Below are positions 1-10,280 of a DNA stretch of 64,000 nucleotides, in pieces. Positions within the stretch are counted from its first letter, which is position 1; each line of letters starts with the position of its first letter. The stretch comes from Stentor roeselii. Lineage: Eukaryota > Ciliophora > Heterotrichea > Heterotrichida > Stentoridae. The DNA is taken from the NCBI GenBank assembly GCA_006503475.1, contig RSEH01000194.1, positions 27,174 to 91,173 of the forward strand. The letters are read 5' to 3'. Both the position numbers and the translations under genes were made by a program. Under the pieces are notes generated by a model, which was not told the origin of the DNA, made no database searches, and was given only the letters and a program-made list of their open reading frames with translations.

Positions 1-3000
1 GAAACTGGAGAAGTTCCAAATGAAATTCAAGCTGGAGTCATTCATTTCTTAGCTGGAATTTCACCGGCTTACTCTGGGACTGACCATTTATTACAACCAC
101 TTTCAATGGTCCGACTGGAAAATGCCACTGCTGGGGAAGGCATGGTCTGGACCTTAACTGACGAGACCTGCACTGTTTTTTCATTAGAAAGTGAAAGTTT
201 CCACACTGAAAGCAGGTCTAAAATTTTAGGAGTTGTTAACAAATTCGAGTATTTCAACGAACTCTCTTCAGAACTGATGGAACCTCTTTTAAAGACCTGG
301 AAAAACATTCAAGATTTTAACTTGTCTAACTTTCGAATACCGACTCGAGTCCTTCTCAGCAACCGTCTTATTGTGAAAAGACTTGAAAGTCTCGTTCTTG
401 AGTCCTTAATTTCCTTATCAGACAAAAAGCAATCAATCATCAGGCCGCCTCTTTCAAACCCGATATCCTGGCAGAAGTTGACAGTGATCCAAGAGCTGAT
501 AGCGAATCGACTAGAAACGAAGTTAAAAGCAGAAGTGACGAAAACCCTTTCACCAGAGGAGATATCAACGCGAATATCCTCTCTTGACGAGAAGAACCAG
601 ATAATGGTGACTGAAATCGCGTCATTAGGCTACCCGAACAACTTGATTCTAGCAGCGATGGACTCAGGCTGCAGCACAAGTGACGACATCATCGAACACA
701 TCTTAGGAACTGACGGGCCGAAGCCGATGTTTTCCTTAAAAAAATGGCAGGACAGTGAATTTGACTGCATCGATTTGAGTGAGTCGGCGAATTTTTACCA
801 GAAGAGCAAAGGACACATGGTCATTCAATGCTCTTCAGCAACTCCTGATAGAAAAGTCTTCTCCAGGCCTATTGAGGACCAAGCCTTTCATCTGGCAAAG
901 TGGTTCATCGACTCAGTCACAGTCATGGTCTGCATCAGCGCGGCGCCTTTGCAGCACAAATGCGACTTCGGCTTTAAATTAGGAGATTTTGAAATGCGGT
1001 TTGAAACTGTCTTGGAAAATACGAAAATCGATGTTTCTGGAAAACAACATCTTAAACTTGCTAGTCTTAATCACTACATCTTTCGTATTTTTGCATCGGC
1101 TAATGGAGAAATTGAAGTCCTTGGGGAAAACTTCTCGTTGAGAACTGTTTTGGTTGAGGAAAGTGTTTTTAATGGGATGAGTCTTGGAAGTCTTGCTGTT
1201 TATTTAAAAGAAGGAAGTCGATGTGAGTTAAAAGGATTTTCTGTATATGAAGGACGTGTTGAAAGGCAACTTAAGTTCTTCGAAGAAGACCTGGAAAACA
1301 AAGAAGCCTCTGGCAGTTCTTTAAAGCCTCGAATAGTAGAAAGTTCTTATTTAAAGAACCGTCTTCAGCTTTTAGGACTTCCTTCAACTCAAGCGAAAAC
1401 AGTCGCTGAGCAGTTCTGGGATTTAGACTTGTCAATTCAAGAGCTTTTAAAGCAAGACTCAAGTACCTGGGCAACTCCTGCCATAAAGCTGGTATCTGAA
1501 GGTGTTTTCAATGTCAAGGTGTTCGACGCAGGAAGTATTGAAAAAGGTTATGAAGAAGTCCAGGTCTTTGAAAATGAAGCTGCCCGGTCATCCCTAACAA
1601 ATAGAAAAGTTCTGGCAATTCGCAAGTCACCTGAAGGAACAACTAAGACAGTCTCTGAGTTGTCCTTGGAAGAAATACCTGGATCTACTTGTATCGGAGA
1701 GCTGCTTATTGACTCTTCAAATGAAAGCCAAAAGCTTTACGCGGTTTTTTCTGAAAAGTCCTCAATCAAAGACCTGGCCTTTGTCGTCAGTCGAACTGCT
1801 TTAAAGGTGATGTTGCCTCCAGGGTACCAGCTGCTCAGTAATAAAGAAGGCTGCGCTATTAACTTAGCAAATAAAGCTGAAAAGAACATCTGCGTCTTTT
1901 TAGCTTTTTCAACTTCTGATTACCTGCTCTCCGCACCTGTCAAGTCCTTGGCTTCCATTGAACCGCCTCAGTCGACTTATGGACTTTGGAACCTGGAACA
2001 AGCGAAGAATGAAACAGATGACTCAGGAGTTTTTAAAGAATTTTCTTTACTTGAACTCATCTCAGCTCAGGCAGATCTTGAAGAAAAAAGAATTCAGAGA
2101 CTTGGAAAGGACTTTTTGCTTTCAATGTCAAATAGCAAGCCTGAAGCCCTTGTCTCAACAGCGGAAAACAAGGGAGTCAGTTACTTGTTGAACATGTTTG
2201 CAAATGACTATAAAAATCTTGCACCTTTTTTAATGAAAGTTTTAAATGATGGCAATAAAAATGTCATGCAGAAAATTATTGTTGAATGTATTTCTCAACT
2301 TGTCACTGCTGCTGCTAAAGGAGAAGCTGATGATATGCCGAAAGTTTATGAGTCGCCTCATAGTTACAGCAATAATATGGATAGTGAAACTGAGATTTAC
2401 TTTCCTGGAGCTTTGAAATTGGTTTTTAGCTTTGATCCTCAGTGTTATACGGAAAGTAGCTATGATTTTGTTGCGTTTTATAGGAAACCGAATAAGGAAG
2501 AGGAAATTAAGAAGTATTCTGGAAGTGGAAGTAGCATTTGGCTACCTTTTGAACATGTTGGAGATAAGATTTATATGGTTTTTCATTCAGATGGGTCGAC
2601 TACTTATTGGGGGTATAAGTTTACTGTTAAGCCTGTCATGCCTGAAAGAAGGAAACAGACTAGGCAGGTTAATATTGAATCTGTACTGCATATCATTGAA
2701 TTCTTCGTATCTCAAGGCTATTCAGTTCTAACCGAGAAATTCTTCAAACGAGAAGTAATCCTCCCTATTTTCGTATTAATCTTCAACACAAAAAGCTTAA
2801 AAATCATAGAAAAATCATTAGAACTTCTTCCACTTCTCTTAAAATCAAGCGAAAACTACCAAAAAGGAATATTTGAAATTCTAGTCCAACAAGGCAACCT
2901 TCTAAAAGAGCAGCTTAAAAACGGTCCAAACCCAATATTCACGTCAATCCTAACAGTCCTAAGTAAATTCCACGAGTCAGGAAAATTCCAAGTAAAAGAA

Positions 3001-6000
3001 AAGTGGTTCTGTGAATTTTTCAACTGTTACTACGACATAAAAGACTTCAAAAAGCCTTCAGGTGGTCTCGAGCAGTTCCTATTCGAGAATTTCGAGAGCA
3101 GTCTTTCAAAGCCAATAGAAAAATGTTTCGAAAGCCAACATCCATACATCCGAGAAAGCAAATCCGAGTTAATTTCATTTCCAGGAGCGACTTATCTTCA
3201 AGTTCAATTCGACCCAGCATCCGCTTTAGAAGAAGGCGACGAAATCTTCTGTTCTTTAGACGCTTCAGGTTCCGAAGCCCTTTCAAGTCTATCCCAGCCT
3301 GACAGCGGTTTCTGTTTTTCAACAACAATAAAAGGCCCTGATATTTCGTTGAGTAACAACAACATGACGATAACAAGGACGAATTCTTCAGGTTGGGGAA
3401 TGGGTATAAGTGAGAAGCTTCTTCAACAAAGCACTTCAACGATAACGATTTCAATTGATAATGTTGGAGATGGTGAATATTGGTATATTGGTTTGATGGA
3501 CCCGAGTAATACAAACTACACTATTCCTCTCAACAATGACCAGAGCTTCAAGCTCTGGTCCTGGAAGAAAAACGGAGACTTCTTCCGAACAGGTGAACCA
3601 ATCTCAAAAGGCTCAGCTTACAGCTTTACAACTGGAGACATCTTGTCAATCACTGTAAATTTTTCAGAAACAACTGTATTTTTCTATAAAAACGGAGAAC
3701 TCATGCATTCCTTCAATGATCTTATAGATAAAGTCACTTTCGGTATGAGTTTCGGAGGAAATAATCAAGTAGCTTCATTAATTTCTTGTGTTTCAAATGA
3801 TAGCTCAGTTTCTAACATAAAAAAAAGGAAATTCCGAGTAGACAACGATAGATTTTACCTTCATTTTCCAGTAAACTCTGGAATTTACGATTCTTTCAGC
3901 TGGGAAAACAACAACGAAAGTTCAGTCTCAGTCAGTCCGCTGCTGTTAAGCCGGGTTTCAGGAGAAGGTCCTTCCGTTCACCTGACTTCAACAGCGATTA
4001 TAACCGGGCGACACTTCTGCGAGTTCGAAATCCTTGGAATGCCTGACAAGACAGTCCTGGTGGTCTTTTTAGCAAAGGAAAGCATCGACCGAACCCAAGC
4101 AGTTTACGGGAACTGCGCATGTTACAAGAGCACTGGAAACGTTTTAGTCGGTCCTAACACGATTTCATGTAAAGGGTTCAAAACAGGTGAAGCAGTTGGA
4201 GTTTTTGTGGACTATCTCAAGTCAGAAGTTAAATTTTACAAGAATAAAATGCTTGTTTCTTCTGCACGAATGGACCTTGCTGGTGAACCTCATCGTTTTG
4301 GAGTCATGCTCACTGCTCAGGGCCAGTCAGTTAAAATCTCAAAATCTGGAGGGTACCCAGAAGATATTGACATGATCGGAATTAAACAACAAATGCGCTT
4401 TAATCAAGCGAACTGCTGGGGATATAAGTTAAAAGTCACTCCAGTCTTTTCTAATCGCTCAAGTGACTCTTTAGAACAGGTTCTCAAGTACGCCTGTGAA
4501 GATGACAGGAAGAGGTGGAAGGATTATTATACGAAATTTCAAAAACTTATGCATTGCGGAGCTGCTGAAGAACTTGTAAGTCTCACTGATGAAATCGTCT
4601 CTAGTCTCGGGAAAAGCTCTGAACAACTCACTGCTGCTGATATAAACCCAACTCCTGGTAATTTGATTTATTATAAAGAACTGGAAAAACTTGAATTAAA
4701 AGATATTCAAGAACTTTTCACTATTTTAAGTCGGTTTAATAAGCAGATCAGTGCAAAATTACAGATGTTTGATTTGAACCTTGGAGAAAAACCGACTGAA
4801 TTTCAAAAAGCTTTCTTAACTGCAAGGAACTTCGTGTTTTTTGATATTAAAAAGGGAATGTTTAATGCGCAGATGGAAAAAACTAAAAATGATTCAAGGC
4901 CTGAGATTACTGTTGATCGCACTAAGGCTAATAGATGTCGAAATTTAGGTAGAAAGGACTTGAAGGCACAGTTTTCGGTTTTTGGACAGGTTTTAAGGGC
5001 TATGAGTGGGAAGAATAACACGGATTTCAGGAATGGGGAAAGGATTTTTAAGGTTACTTATAGGGGAGAAGGAGCTATTGATGCTGGAGGACCGTATAAT
5101 GAAGTTATTAGTAATATTTGTGATGAGCTACAGTCTGATTACTTGCCTTTGCTTACGCCGACACAAAACCACCTAAACAACACAGGCGAATACCGCGACG
5201 CATGGGTTCTAAACAGTCAAAAGCTCGAAAGTTCAGAAGACCTATATCTCTTCCTAGGCAAACTCTTCGGAGTAGCGATCCGTACTCAAAACAATCTAAA
5301 CCTCTCACTTCCTCCTTACGCCTGGAAAAAGATAGTTTCAGACCACGTAGACCTTTTAGACCTGAAGTCAATCGACGAGATCTGCTTCCAAATGATAGAA
5401 ATAATCCGAAACCTAGAAGCAAAAGGAATAAACCGCGAAAACTTCCAAACCGCTTTCAGCGACGAGGTCTTCACAACGCGATTATCAAACAACGACCTTG
5501 TAGAACTAGTGCCAAATGGAAGTTCTCAACATGTGACATTTGAAAACTGCTTAGAATACGCAAAGTTGACACTTTCAGCAAGGTTAAACGAAGCTTCTTC
5601 TTATTACCACCTGATCCGCAAAGGGATGAGCGCCGTCATTCCTATGGACTTGTTAAATCTCTTCAGTTGGAAGCAGGTAGAAACGTTAGTCTGTGGCGCA
5701 GTTGACATAAAAATCGACATATTACGAGCGAATACAGAATATTCAAACGGTGCCAATGAAAGCGACCCACATATCGGGTATTTCTGGGAAGTTTTAACAG
5801 AAATGACTGCAAAAGAACGGCAACTTTTCTTGAAGTTCGTCTGGGGTCGGAGTCGTCTTCCAGCTTCAAAGACCTTCACACATATGAAGATCACGAAACT
5901 CATTCCAAGAGGTCCAGTCGACAGTTATTTACCCGTCACTCACACTTGTTTCTTCACGATTGACCTGCCGCCTTATAATAGCAAAGCAGTGATGAAGGAC

Positions 6001-6081
6001 AAGCTGCTCTACGCGATTACTCATTGCACGGCTATTGACTTGGACACCACTCCTACTGGCGGATGGGAGGAAAACGACTAA
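1..6081 (+). CDS. HECT-type E3 ubiquitin ligase with UBA-like, CUB-like and SPRY modules (5' partial)
   Basis: The frame is open from base 1, so the true start lies left of the window; the first Met is at 106. Residues below are counted from that Met. A UBA-like stretch lies at about 160-202. A beta-rich module ending in YWGYKFTV sits near 765-850. Two SPRY-like modules lie at about 1080-1225 and 1245-1425. The HECT domain fills about 1610-1991. The HECT signatures GEGAIDAGGPYNE, the SVIPMDLLNLFSW-type segment and a C-lobe HTCFFTIDLPPY are visible; the catalytic cysteine is C1948 (5947-5949). The protein would accept ubiquitin from an E2 as a thioester and pass it to substrates. The architecture is closest to HERC1/HECTD4-like giant ligases, but no RCC1 repeats are visible. 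Its stop is 1 nt from the stop of the convergent gene. The strand composition switches twice inside it (about 2690 and 5155). Confidence 0.93.
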   Translation, partial: ETGEVPNEIQAGVIHFLAGISPAYSGTDHLLQPLSMVRLENATAGEGMVWTLTDETCTVFSLESESFHTESRSKILGVVNKFEYFNELSSELMEPLLKTWKNIQDFNLSNFRIPTRVLLSNRLIVKRLESLVLESLISLSDKKQSIIRPPLSNPISWQKLTVIQELIANRLETKLKAEVTKTLSPEEISTRISSLDEKNQIMVTEIASLGYPNNLILAAMDSGCSTSDDIIEHILGTDGPKPMFSLKKWQDSEFDCIDLSESANFYQKSKGHMVIQCSSATPDRKVFSRPIEDQAFHLAKWFIDSVTVMVCISAAPLQHKCDFGFKLGDFEMRFETVLENTKIDVSGKQHLKLASLNHYIFRIFASANGEIEVLGENFSLRTVLVEESVFNGMSLGSLAVYLKEGSRCELKGFSVYEGRVERQLKFFEEDLENKEASGSSLKPRIVESSYLKNRLQLLGLPSTQAKTVAEQFWDLDLSIQELLKQDSSTWATPAIKLVSEGVFNVKVFDAGSIEKGYEEVQVFENEAARSSLTNRKVLAIRKSPEGTTKTVSELSLEEIPGSTCIGELLIDSSNESQKLYAVFSEKSSIKDLAFVVSRTALKVMLPPGYQLLSNKEGCAINLANKAEKNICVFLAFSTSDYLLSAPVKSLASIEPPQSTYGLWNLEQAKNETDDSGVFKEFSLLELISAQADLEEKRIQRLGKDFLLSMSNSKPEALVSTAENKGVSYLLNMFANDYKNLAPFLMKVLNDGNKNVMQKIIVECISQLVTAAAKGEADDMPKVYESPHSYSNNMDSETEIYFPGALKLVFSFDPQCYTESSYDFVAFYRKPNKEEEIKKYSGSGSSIWLPFEHVGDKIYMVFHSDGSTTYWGYKFTVKPVMPERRKQTRQVNIESVLHIIEFFVSQGYSVLTEKFFKREVILPIFVLIFNTKSLKIIEKSLELLPLLLKSSENYQKGIFEILVQQGNLLKEQLKNGPNPIFTSILTVLSKFHESGKFQVKEKWFCEFFNCYYDIKDFKKPSGGLEQFLFENFESSLSKPIEKCFESQHPYIRESKSELISFPGATYLQVQFDPASALEEGDEIFCSLDASGSEALSSLSQPDSGFCFSTTIKGPDISLSNNNMTITRTNSSGWGMGISEKLLQQSTSTITISIDNVGDGEYWYIGLMDPSNTNYTIPLNNDQSFKLWSWKKNGDFFRTGEPISKGSAYSFTTGDILSITVNFSETTVFFYKNGELMHSFNDLIDKVTFGMSFGGNNQVASLISCVSNDSSVSNIKKRKFRVDNDRFYLHFPVNSGIYDSFSWENNNESSVSVSPLLLSRVSGEGPSVHLTSTAIITGRHFCEFEILGMPDKTVLVVFLAKESIDRTQAVYGNCACYKSTGNVLVGPNTISCKGFKTGEAVGVFVDYLKSEVKFYKNKMLVSSARMDLAGEPHRFGVMLTAQGQSVKISKSGGYPEDIDMIGIKQQMRFNQANCWGYKLKVTPVFSNRSSDSLEQVLKYACEDDRKRWKDYYTKFQKLMHCGAAEELVSLTDEIVSSLGKSSEQLTAADINPTPGNLIYYKELEKLELKDIQELFTILSRFNKQISAKLQMFDLNLGEKPTEFQKAFLTARNFVFFDIKKGMFNAQMEKTKNDSRPEITVDRTKANRCRNLGRKDLKAQFSVFGQVLRAMSGKNNTDFRNGERIFKVTYRGEGAIDAGGPYNEVISNICDELQSDYLPLLTPTQNHLNNTGEYRDAWVLNSQKLESSEDLYLFLGKLFGVAIRTQNNLNLSLPPYAWKKIVSDHVDLLDLKSIDEICFQMIEIIRNLEAKGINRENFQTAFSDEVFTTRLSNNDLVELVPNGSSQHVTFENCLEYAKLTLSARLNEASSYYHLIRKGMSAVIPMDLLNLFSWKQVETLVCGAVDIKIDILRANTEYSNGANESDPHIGYFWEVLTEMTAKERQLFLKFVWGRSRLPASKTFTHMKITKLIPRGPVDSYLPVTHTCFFTIDLPPYNSKAVMKDKLLYAITHCTAIDLDTTPTGGWEEND

Positions 6082-6082
6082 T

Positions 6083-8620
6083 CTAATCATTCTTTATTTT
6101 ATACATCAGGTTAAAATAGGTCTCTTCTGAAGGGGGTGAATAAGTTTGAAGGAAATTGTGGCTGCAGGCTGTTAAAAGCTTTGGAGTTATTGATTCAAGC
6201 TTTAAACGAAGTGATAATCCTGATAACTCGTCTGCTGCTCGGCCTAGTGCTTCCAGGAACTCCGGAAAGGACATTTCTAAATGACGGCTGTGGGAAAGGT
6301 TGTCTACTTGAAGCATCATTGAACGGCTAAAACAACGGTCGATTTCTCTTGAAGTGAATTCTTCGTTTATTAGGTTTGCTTGTTGGCAGAAACTTCTGAA
6401 CTCGCTTAGGTTCATTGATTGCTTTTGACCGATTTGACCTTCTTGTCCTGAGAATTTTTTGTAGAGATGCTCAAAAAGTGTCCGATGTGCCCTAAAGTAA
6501 TAATCAACCTGTTCAGTCATATAAACCTCAGTCCTCCACTTATTCGTATCATATTTTTCCTGCAATCCTTGCAAATGTTCAAAAAACATTTTTTCAATAG
6601 CATCCGAAATATTACTACAAATCCGATTCCTGACATACTTATCATGTGCAATTCTAGCTAAAATCTCTAAAAATTCAAAGCGACAAAGTCCATTTCCCGA
6701 GTTATTAGCTTGAGAAGTTCTAATATTCGTAGTATTCCAAGTGATTCCCAAATCACTGAGTGTAAAGTTATTATCAAATACCTTATACTGACTTAAAAAG
6801 TCATTCAAAACATTAGACCCAATTGCAAAAACTTCACTTCCAGACATAGCAGAAAGAGTTTTAAAAGTTTCAAGAATAGGATCGTACTTGCCTCTTAACA
6901 GGACCTTTGCCTGTTCCCGAACCACTTCATCTTTGATGAGTCCTGCGAGTTTCGTGTTAGACCAGTCGAATTCAAAGCACTGGGTCTTGATTTCTTCATT
7001 TTCCAATAAATAGTTCTGAAAGATGCTGATTGAAACACTCCAGGGAATCTTTTCGTACTCGACAGTGACTTGAGAAGGGTCAGTGAAATTTACTCGAGGC
7101 CTGGAGTCAAATAAGTCTTTTAATTTACATTCTTCTCCTTTGGCCTTGGCCTTATTAACCTGAGACACTTCTTTGACAGTCCCTGGTAAAGGCGTTTTAA
7201 GTGTCAAGGTCTCAAAGGCTTTACTAGTAAAACAAGCGAATTGATTGGAAAAGTAAAACAAAACCTCACCAACAGGAACAACTCTGGTCACAGTCATCTT
7301 ATCTCCCTTTTTCTTCATCGGAGTCCCTGAAAAATTATCAATTTCCAGATGAATCGATTTCGGCTCTTGTGAACTATCTCCATTTTTCCATTCAAAAACC
7401 ATTTCCACCCACTTTTCACAGATCCAACAGTTGACCTTGGTTGAGTGATGTTTAGAAAACTTCGACTTATCTAAAATCCTGTTAAAAAAGTGTCCTTGTT
7501 GAAGAGATGACTGATTTTGATGTGTTGGGATGATGAAACCTTGAGAGTCTACAAAGCATTCATTTCCCAACATATGAAGACCTATCAATTCGTGGTTGTC
7601 TTTTAAAAGAGAGCTGAGAACTTCACAGTCGGAGAAGGTCAGATTGTTGTAAGAGATGTCGAGATGTCTTAAAGTTGTATTTGTTTTTAAACATTTGCCG
7701 AGAGATTTTATTGAATCTTGAGTGGCTTCTCGGCCCAGAGAGTTCCAAGACAAGTCGAGAACTGAGAGGGAATCGTTTTGAGAAAGGCCTTCGAATAGAA
7801 GCTTTGCTCCTTCTGTCCTTATACAGTTCCAGTGAAGGTCTAGGTGGGTTAGGGAGGAGTTGTATTTTAACATCTCTTTTAAGGACTCGCAACTCATGTG
7901 TCCTAAACTGTTTTTGGATAGGTTTAGGGATTTTAGTATTTTGTTGTCTGAGAGTGACTTTAGAAGATCGGATAAAATTCGCTCGCTTATTGATACGCTT
8001 TCTAGTTCTAGGGTTTTTAAACGGGTTTCGTGGTCGCAGACGAGATCTATGATCTTTAAAATCGATTTCTTTCCTAATTTATTCTCAGAAACATTAATAC
8101 TTTTAACCTTCTTCGAATGAACCTGATCAAGAATCTTTTCACATCCAAAATCAGTAAGTCTATTCGCCTTTAAATTAAGATTCGTGACTTCCTTATACTG
8201 TTTAACTCCTTTAGAAAAAGCGCCAGCATAAGTATCTCCCATGCTAAACATATGAATATCAATAAAAGTGCTAGGTCCTTTCCTTCTAACAATGCCAAAA
8301 GGCTGAGGTTTCACATGAATTTTCTCAATTTCTTCCAAATACGCCACATGAGGAGTGTCTTCAATATTTTCAATTTTATTCCTTTCTGAGATGAGAGGAA
8401 GATGAAAATAAGTATCAAGAAATTCGAGTTTCGCTTCATTCCCGACACATAAAGAAGTGCTCAGACCTCTGTCGCCTTGAGACGAGTCAAGGATTTTTAA
8501 CACCCTGGCTTGGGACTGCTTTTCGGAGAAGTCTGTTATATACGTGGTTTTGTTCATGGGCTCTAAACTACTTCGGCGGTTGTGTGACTTGATTGATGGC
8601 AGGTTGAAAGAAAGCTTCAT
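6083..8620 (-). CDS. Leucine-rich-repeat protein with EF-hand-like C-terminus
   Basis: This is an 845-residue protein that starts at an ATG preceded by TTATAATA. Residues of about 140-360 hold ribonuclease-inhibitor-type leucine-rich repeats, with pattern pieces such as LKSLNLSKNSLG, LTHLDLHWNCI and LRHLDISYNNL. The middle is not recognised. The last 150 residues contain a helical region with a NLSEFRSFCQQ...EIDRCFSRSMM...MSFPEFLEAL pattern, like a degenerate EF-hand pair; Asp and Glu ligands are poorly conserved, so calcium binding is uncertain. Similar LRR plus EF-hand proteins are common in ciliates, but I assign no function. It is convergent with the HECT gene, with stops 1 nt apart. Confidence 0.8.
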   Translation of the reverse strand: MKLSFNLPSIKSHNRRSSLEPMNKTTYITDFSEKQSQARVLKILDSSQGDRGLSTSLCVGNEAKLEFLDTYFHLPLISERNKIENIEDTPHVAYLEEIEKIHVKPQPFGIVRRKGPSTFIDIHMFSMGDTYAGAFSKGVKQYKEVTNLNLKANRLTDFGCEKILDQVHSKKVKSINVSENKLGKKSILKIIDLVCDHETRLKTLELESVSISERILSDLLKSLSDNKILKSLNLSKNSLGHMSCESLKEMLKYNSSLTHLDLHWNCIRTEGAKLLFEGLSQNDSLSVLDLSWNSLGREATQDSIKSLGKCLKTNTTLRHLDISYNNLTFSDCEVLSSLLKDNHELIGLHMLGNECFVDSQGFIIPTHQNQSSLQQGHFFNRILDKSKFSKHHSTKVNCWICEKWVEMVFEWKNGDSSQEPKSIHLEIDNFSGTPMKKKGDKMTVTRVVPVGEVLFYFSNQFACFTSKAFETLTLKTPLPGTVKEVSQVNKAKAKGEECKLKDLFDSRPRVNFTDPSQVTVEYEKIPWSVSISIFQNYLLENEEIKTQCFEFDWSNTKLAGLIKDEVVREQAKVLLRGKYDPILETFKTLSAMSGSEVFAIGSNVLNDFLSQYKVFDNNFTLSDLGITWNTTNIRTSQANNSGNGLCRFEFLEILARIAHDKYVRNRICSNISDAIEKMFFEHLQGLQEKYDTNKWRTEVYMTEQVDYYFRAHRTLFEHLYKKFSGQEGQIGQKQSMNLSEFRSFCQQANLINEEFTSREIDRCFSRSMMLQVDNLSHSRHLEMSFPEFLEALGRAADELSGLSLRLKLESITPKLLTACSHNFLQTYSPPSEETYFNLMYKIKND

Positions 8621-8692
8621 TATTATAACGATTTTAATGGGAAGAGGTGAAAGTAGTCCTTTGGGTTATTTACAGTTATTATTTTAATGATT

Positions 8693-9256
8693 TTAGATGT
8701 TTGAAACATTGTTGGGGATAATGGTTTTATTTGAATTTCGGAAGATTTGGAAGGATTTTTTCGGTCGATGATTGAATTCATTTAAGGATTTTTGGGGTAG
8801 TTGATTGATTTTTAGGTCTGCTGTGTCATGGGAGTCTTGAAATCGGTGATTTTGATGTTTTTGGATTTTTATGTTGTTGTTGATTTTTGGCTTGAATGTA
8901 CAGTTTTTTAGTTCCTGCAGATCTTGAATTTGTTTTAAGAAATAAATTTTATTAATCCTTATCTGGTTCTGAAAAAAAAGTCGATCTGCTGTTTTAGTAG
9001 AAGGGGTGTTTGAGGATTTAGGTTTTAATTGACTCAAAAGTGCTTCATAGTCAAAGGTTTCTAAATTGAATTTAAGGTTTTTCATCCAAAGAGAAAGATT
9101 CTTGTATTTTCCAAAGTCGTTTCGTTTATAACTAATATCTTTTTTGAGTTTTTTTATTGTGCAGGTGCTGTTCTTATTAAATTCGTAGTTTGATTTGTTG
9201 CTTTCAGTTGATCTATCATCCAGACTGATCTCTTCAAAGCTAGTCTCCAAAAACAT
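8693..9256 (-). CDS. Hypothetical basic Asn/Lys-rich protein with a CTFKP motif
   Basis: The protein is about 187 residues, using the ATG at 9254-9256. The open frame extends further upstream, but only to a TTG. It is rich in Asn, Lys and Ser, with no membrane segment or signal peptide. A short motif, ELKNCTFKPKIN, sits near residue 115; a similar ELANCTFRPVTN motif occurs in the tail of the IQ/myosin-like gene at 40621-43542. CTFKP-type motifs recur in protist coiled-coil and cytoskeletal proteins, but I cannot assign a function. Its start lies 45 bp from the divergent PKA-like kinase, so the two share a very short upstream region. Confidence 0.6.
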   Translation of the reverse strand: MFLETSFEEISLDDRSTESNKSNYEFNKNSTCTIKKLKKDISYKRNDFGKYKNLSLWMKNLKFNLETFDYEALLSQLKPKSSNTPSTKTADRLFFQNQIRINKIYFLKQIQDLQELKNCTFKPKINNNIKIQKHQNHRFQDSHDTADLKINQLPQKSLNEFNHRPKKSFQIFRNSNKTIIPNNVSNI

Positions 9257-9301
9257 AAAATTAAATCCCAAAACGACCTTAAAAAATGATGAAAATAAAT
9301 C

Positions 9302-10270
9302 ATGGCTAAGAAACTTCAGCTATCCGAGCTGGACATACTACAAACTCTGGGAACAGGTAACATCTAATCAGGATCATTCGGTCGAGTTCGCCTCGCACGG
9401 ATAAAGCAGACAGGTGCTTACGTAGCCCTAAAGATCTTAAAAAAGTCAGAAATCCTAAAACTAAAGCAAGTGGACCACGTGATATCCGAGTTTTCAATTC
9501 TGCGAATAATAAACCACCCATTTCTAGTAAACCTTCTAGGATACACTCAAGACGACCGGTATCTTTACTTTTTACTAGAGTTCGTTCAAGGCGGTGAGCT
9601 ATTCACTTATCTTCGAAACATCGGAAAACTCGAGACAAGCCATTCAAAGCTCTACGCTGGTCAAATCGTTACAATGTTCGAGTATCTTCATTCTCTAAAC
9701 ATCGTCTACCGCGACTTAAAGCCAGAAAATCTCCTGATCGGCTCTGACGGGTACTTGAAACTGACTGACTTCGGCTTCGCCAAGGTAATCGAAGGCCGGA
9801 CTTACACCCTTTGTGGCACTCCGGAGTACCTGGCACCTGAAATTCTTCTCAACAAAGGACATGGCAAGCCTGTTGACTGGTGGACTTTAGGCATCATTAT
9901 CTATGAGATGCTTGCAGGCATCGACCCTTTCAGCGACGAGGACCCGATGGCTATTTATCAAAAAATTCTTAAAGGAAAAGTGAAATTTCCTAGAAGCTTC
10001 GATGATCACGGGAAAAGTCTTGTTAAACATTTACTTGTCGCTGACTTGACAAAGCGATTTGGAAATATGAAGGGCGGGGTGAACGATATAAAAAATCACA
10101 GATTTTTCAATGGTTTTGACTGGACTAGAATGTTGCAGAAGGCTGTTCATATGCCTTATATTCCTAGCATCCGAGCGGCGAATGACATTTCGAACTTCTC
10201 ACAGTACCCTGATTCTGCAACCCTTTCCCCACCTATCAAGCGCAGCGAAGATCCTTTTATTGATTGGTAG
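9302..10270 (+). CDS. AGC-family protein kinase, PKA catalytic-subunit-like
   Basis: The 317-residue product appears only after removing the 15-nt intron at 9357-9371, which splits the glycine-loop codon. The spliced protein has the loop GTGSFG (17-22), catalytic Lys in VALK (K39), the catalytic loop YRDLKPEN (D133), DFG (151-153) and an activation segment TLCGTPEYLAPE with a phosphorylatable Thr (T164). The C-terminus SEDPFIDW resembles the hydrophobic tail of AGC kinases, without long extensions. These features fit a PKA/PKG catalytic subunit, a cytosolic Ser/Thr kinase released by cyclic-nucleotide-binding partners; no regulatory domain is fused. It ends 10 bp from the convergent coiled-coil gene. 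Confidence 0.93.
9357..9371 (+). other. 15-nt spliceosomal intron (GTAACATCTAATCAG)
   Basis: Unspliced, the frame hits TAA inside the kinase glycine loop. Removal restores GTGSFG. A occupies position 10, the presumed branch point. Confidence 0.95.
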
Positions 10271-10280
10271 CTTTATTAGT

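Noticed and set aside
9257-9271. Upstream extension of the gene at 8693-9256
   Set aside because: The extra codons begin with TTG, not ATG. The ATG at 9254-9256 is used instead. The same reasoning set the starts at 20064, 33932 and 55095.
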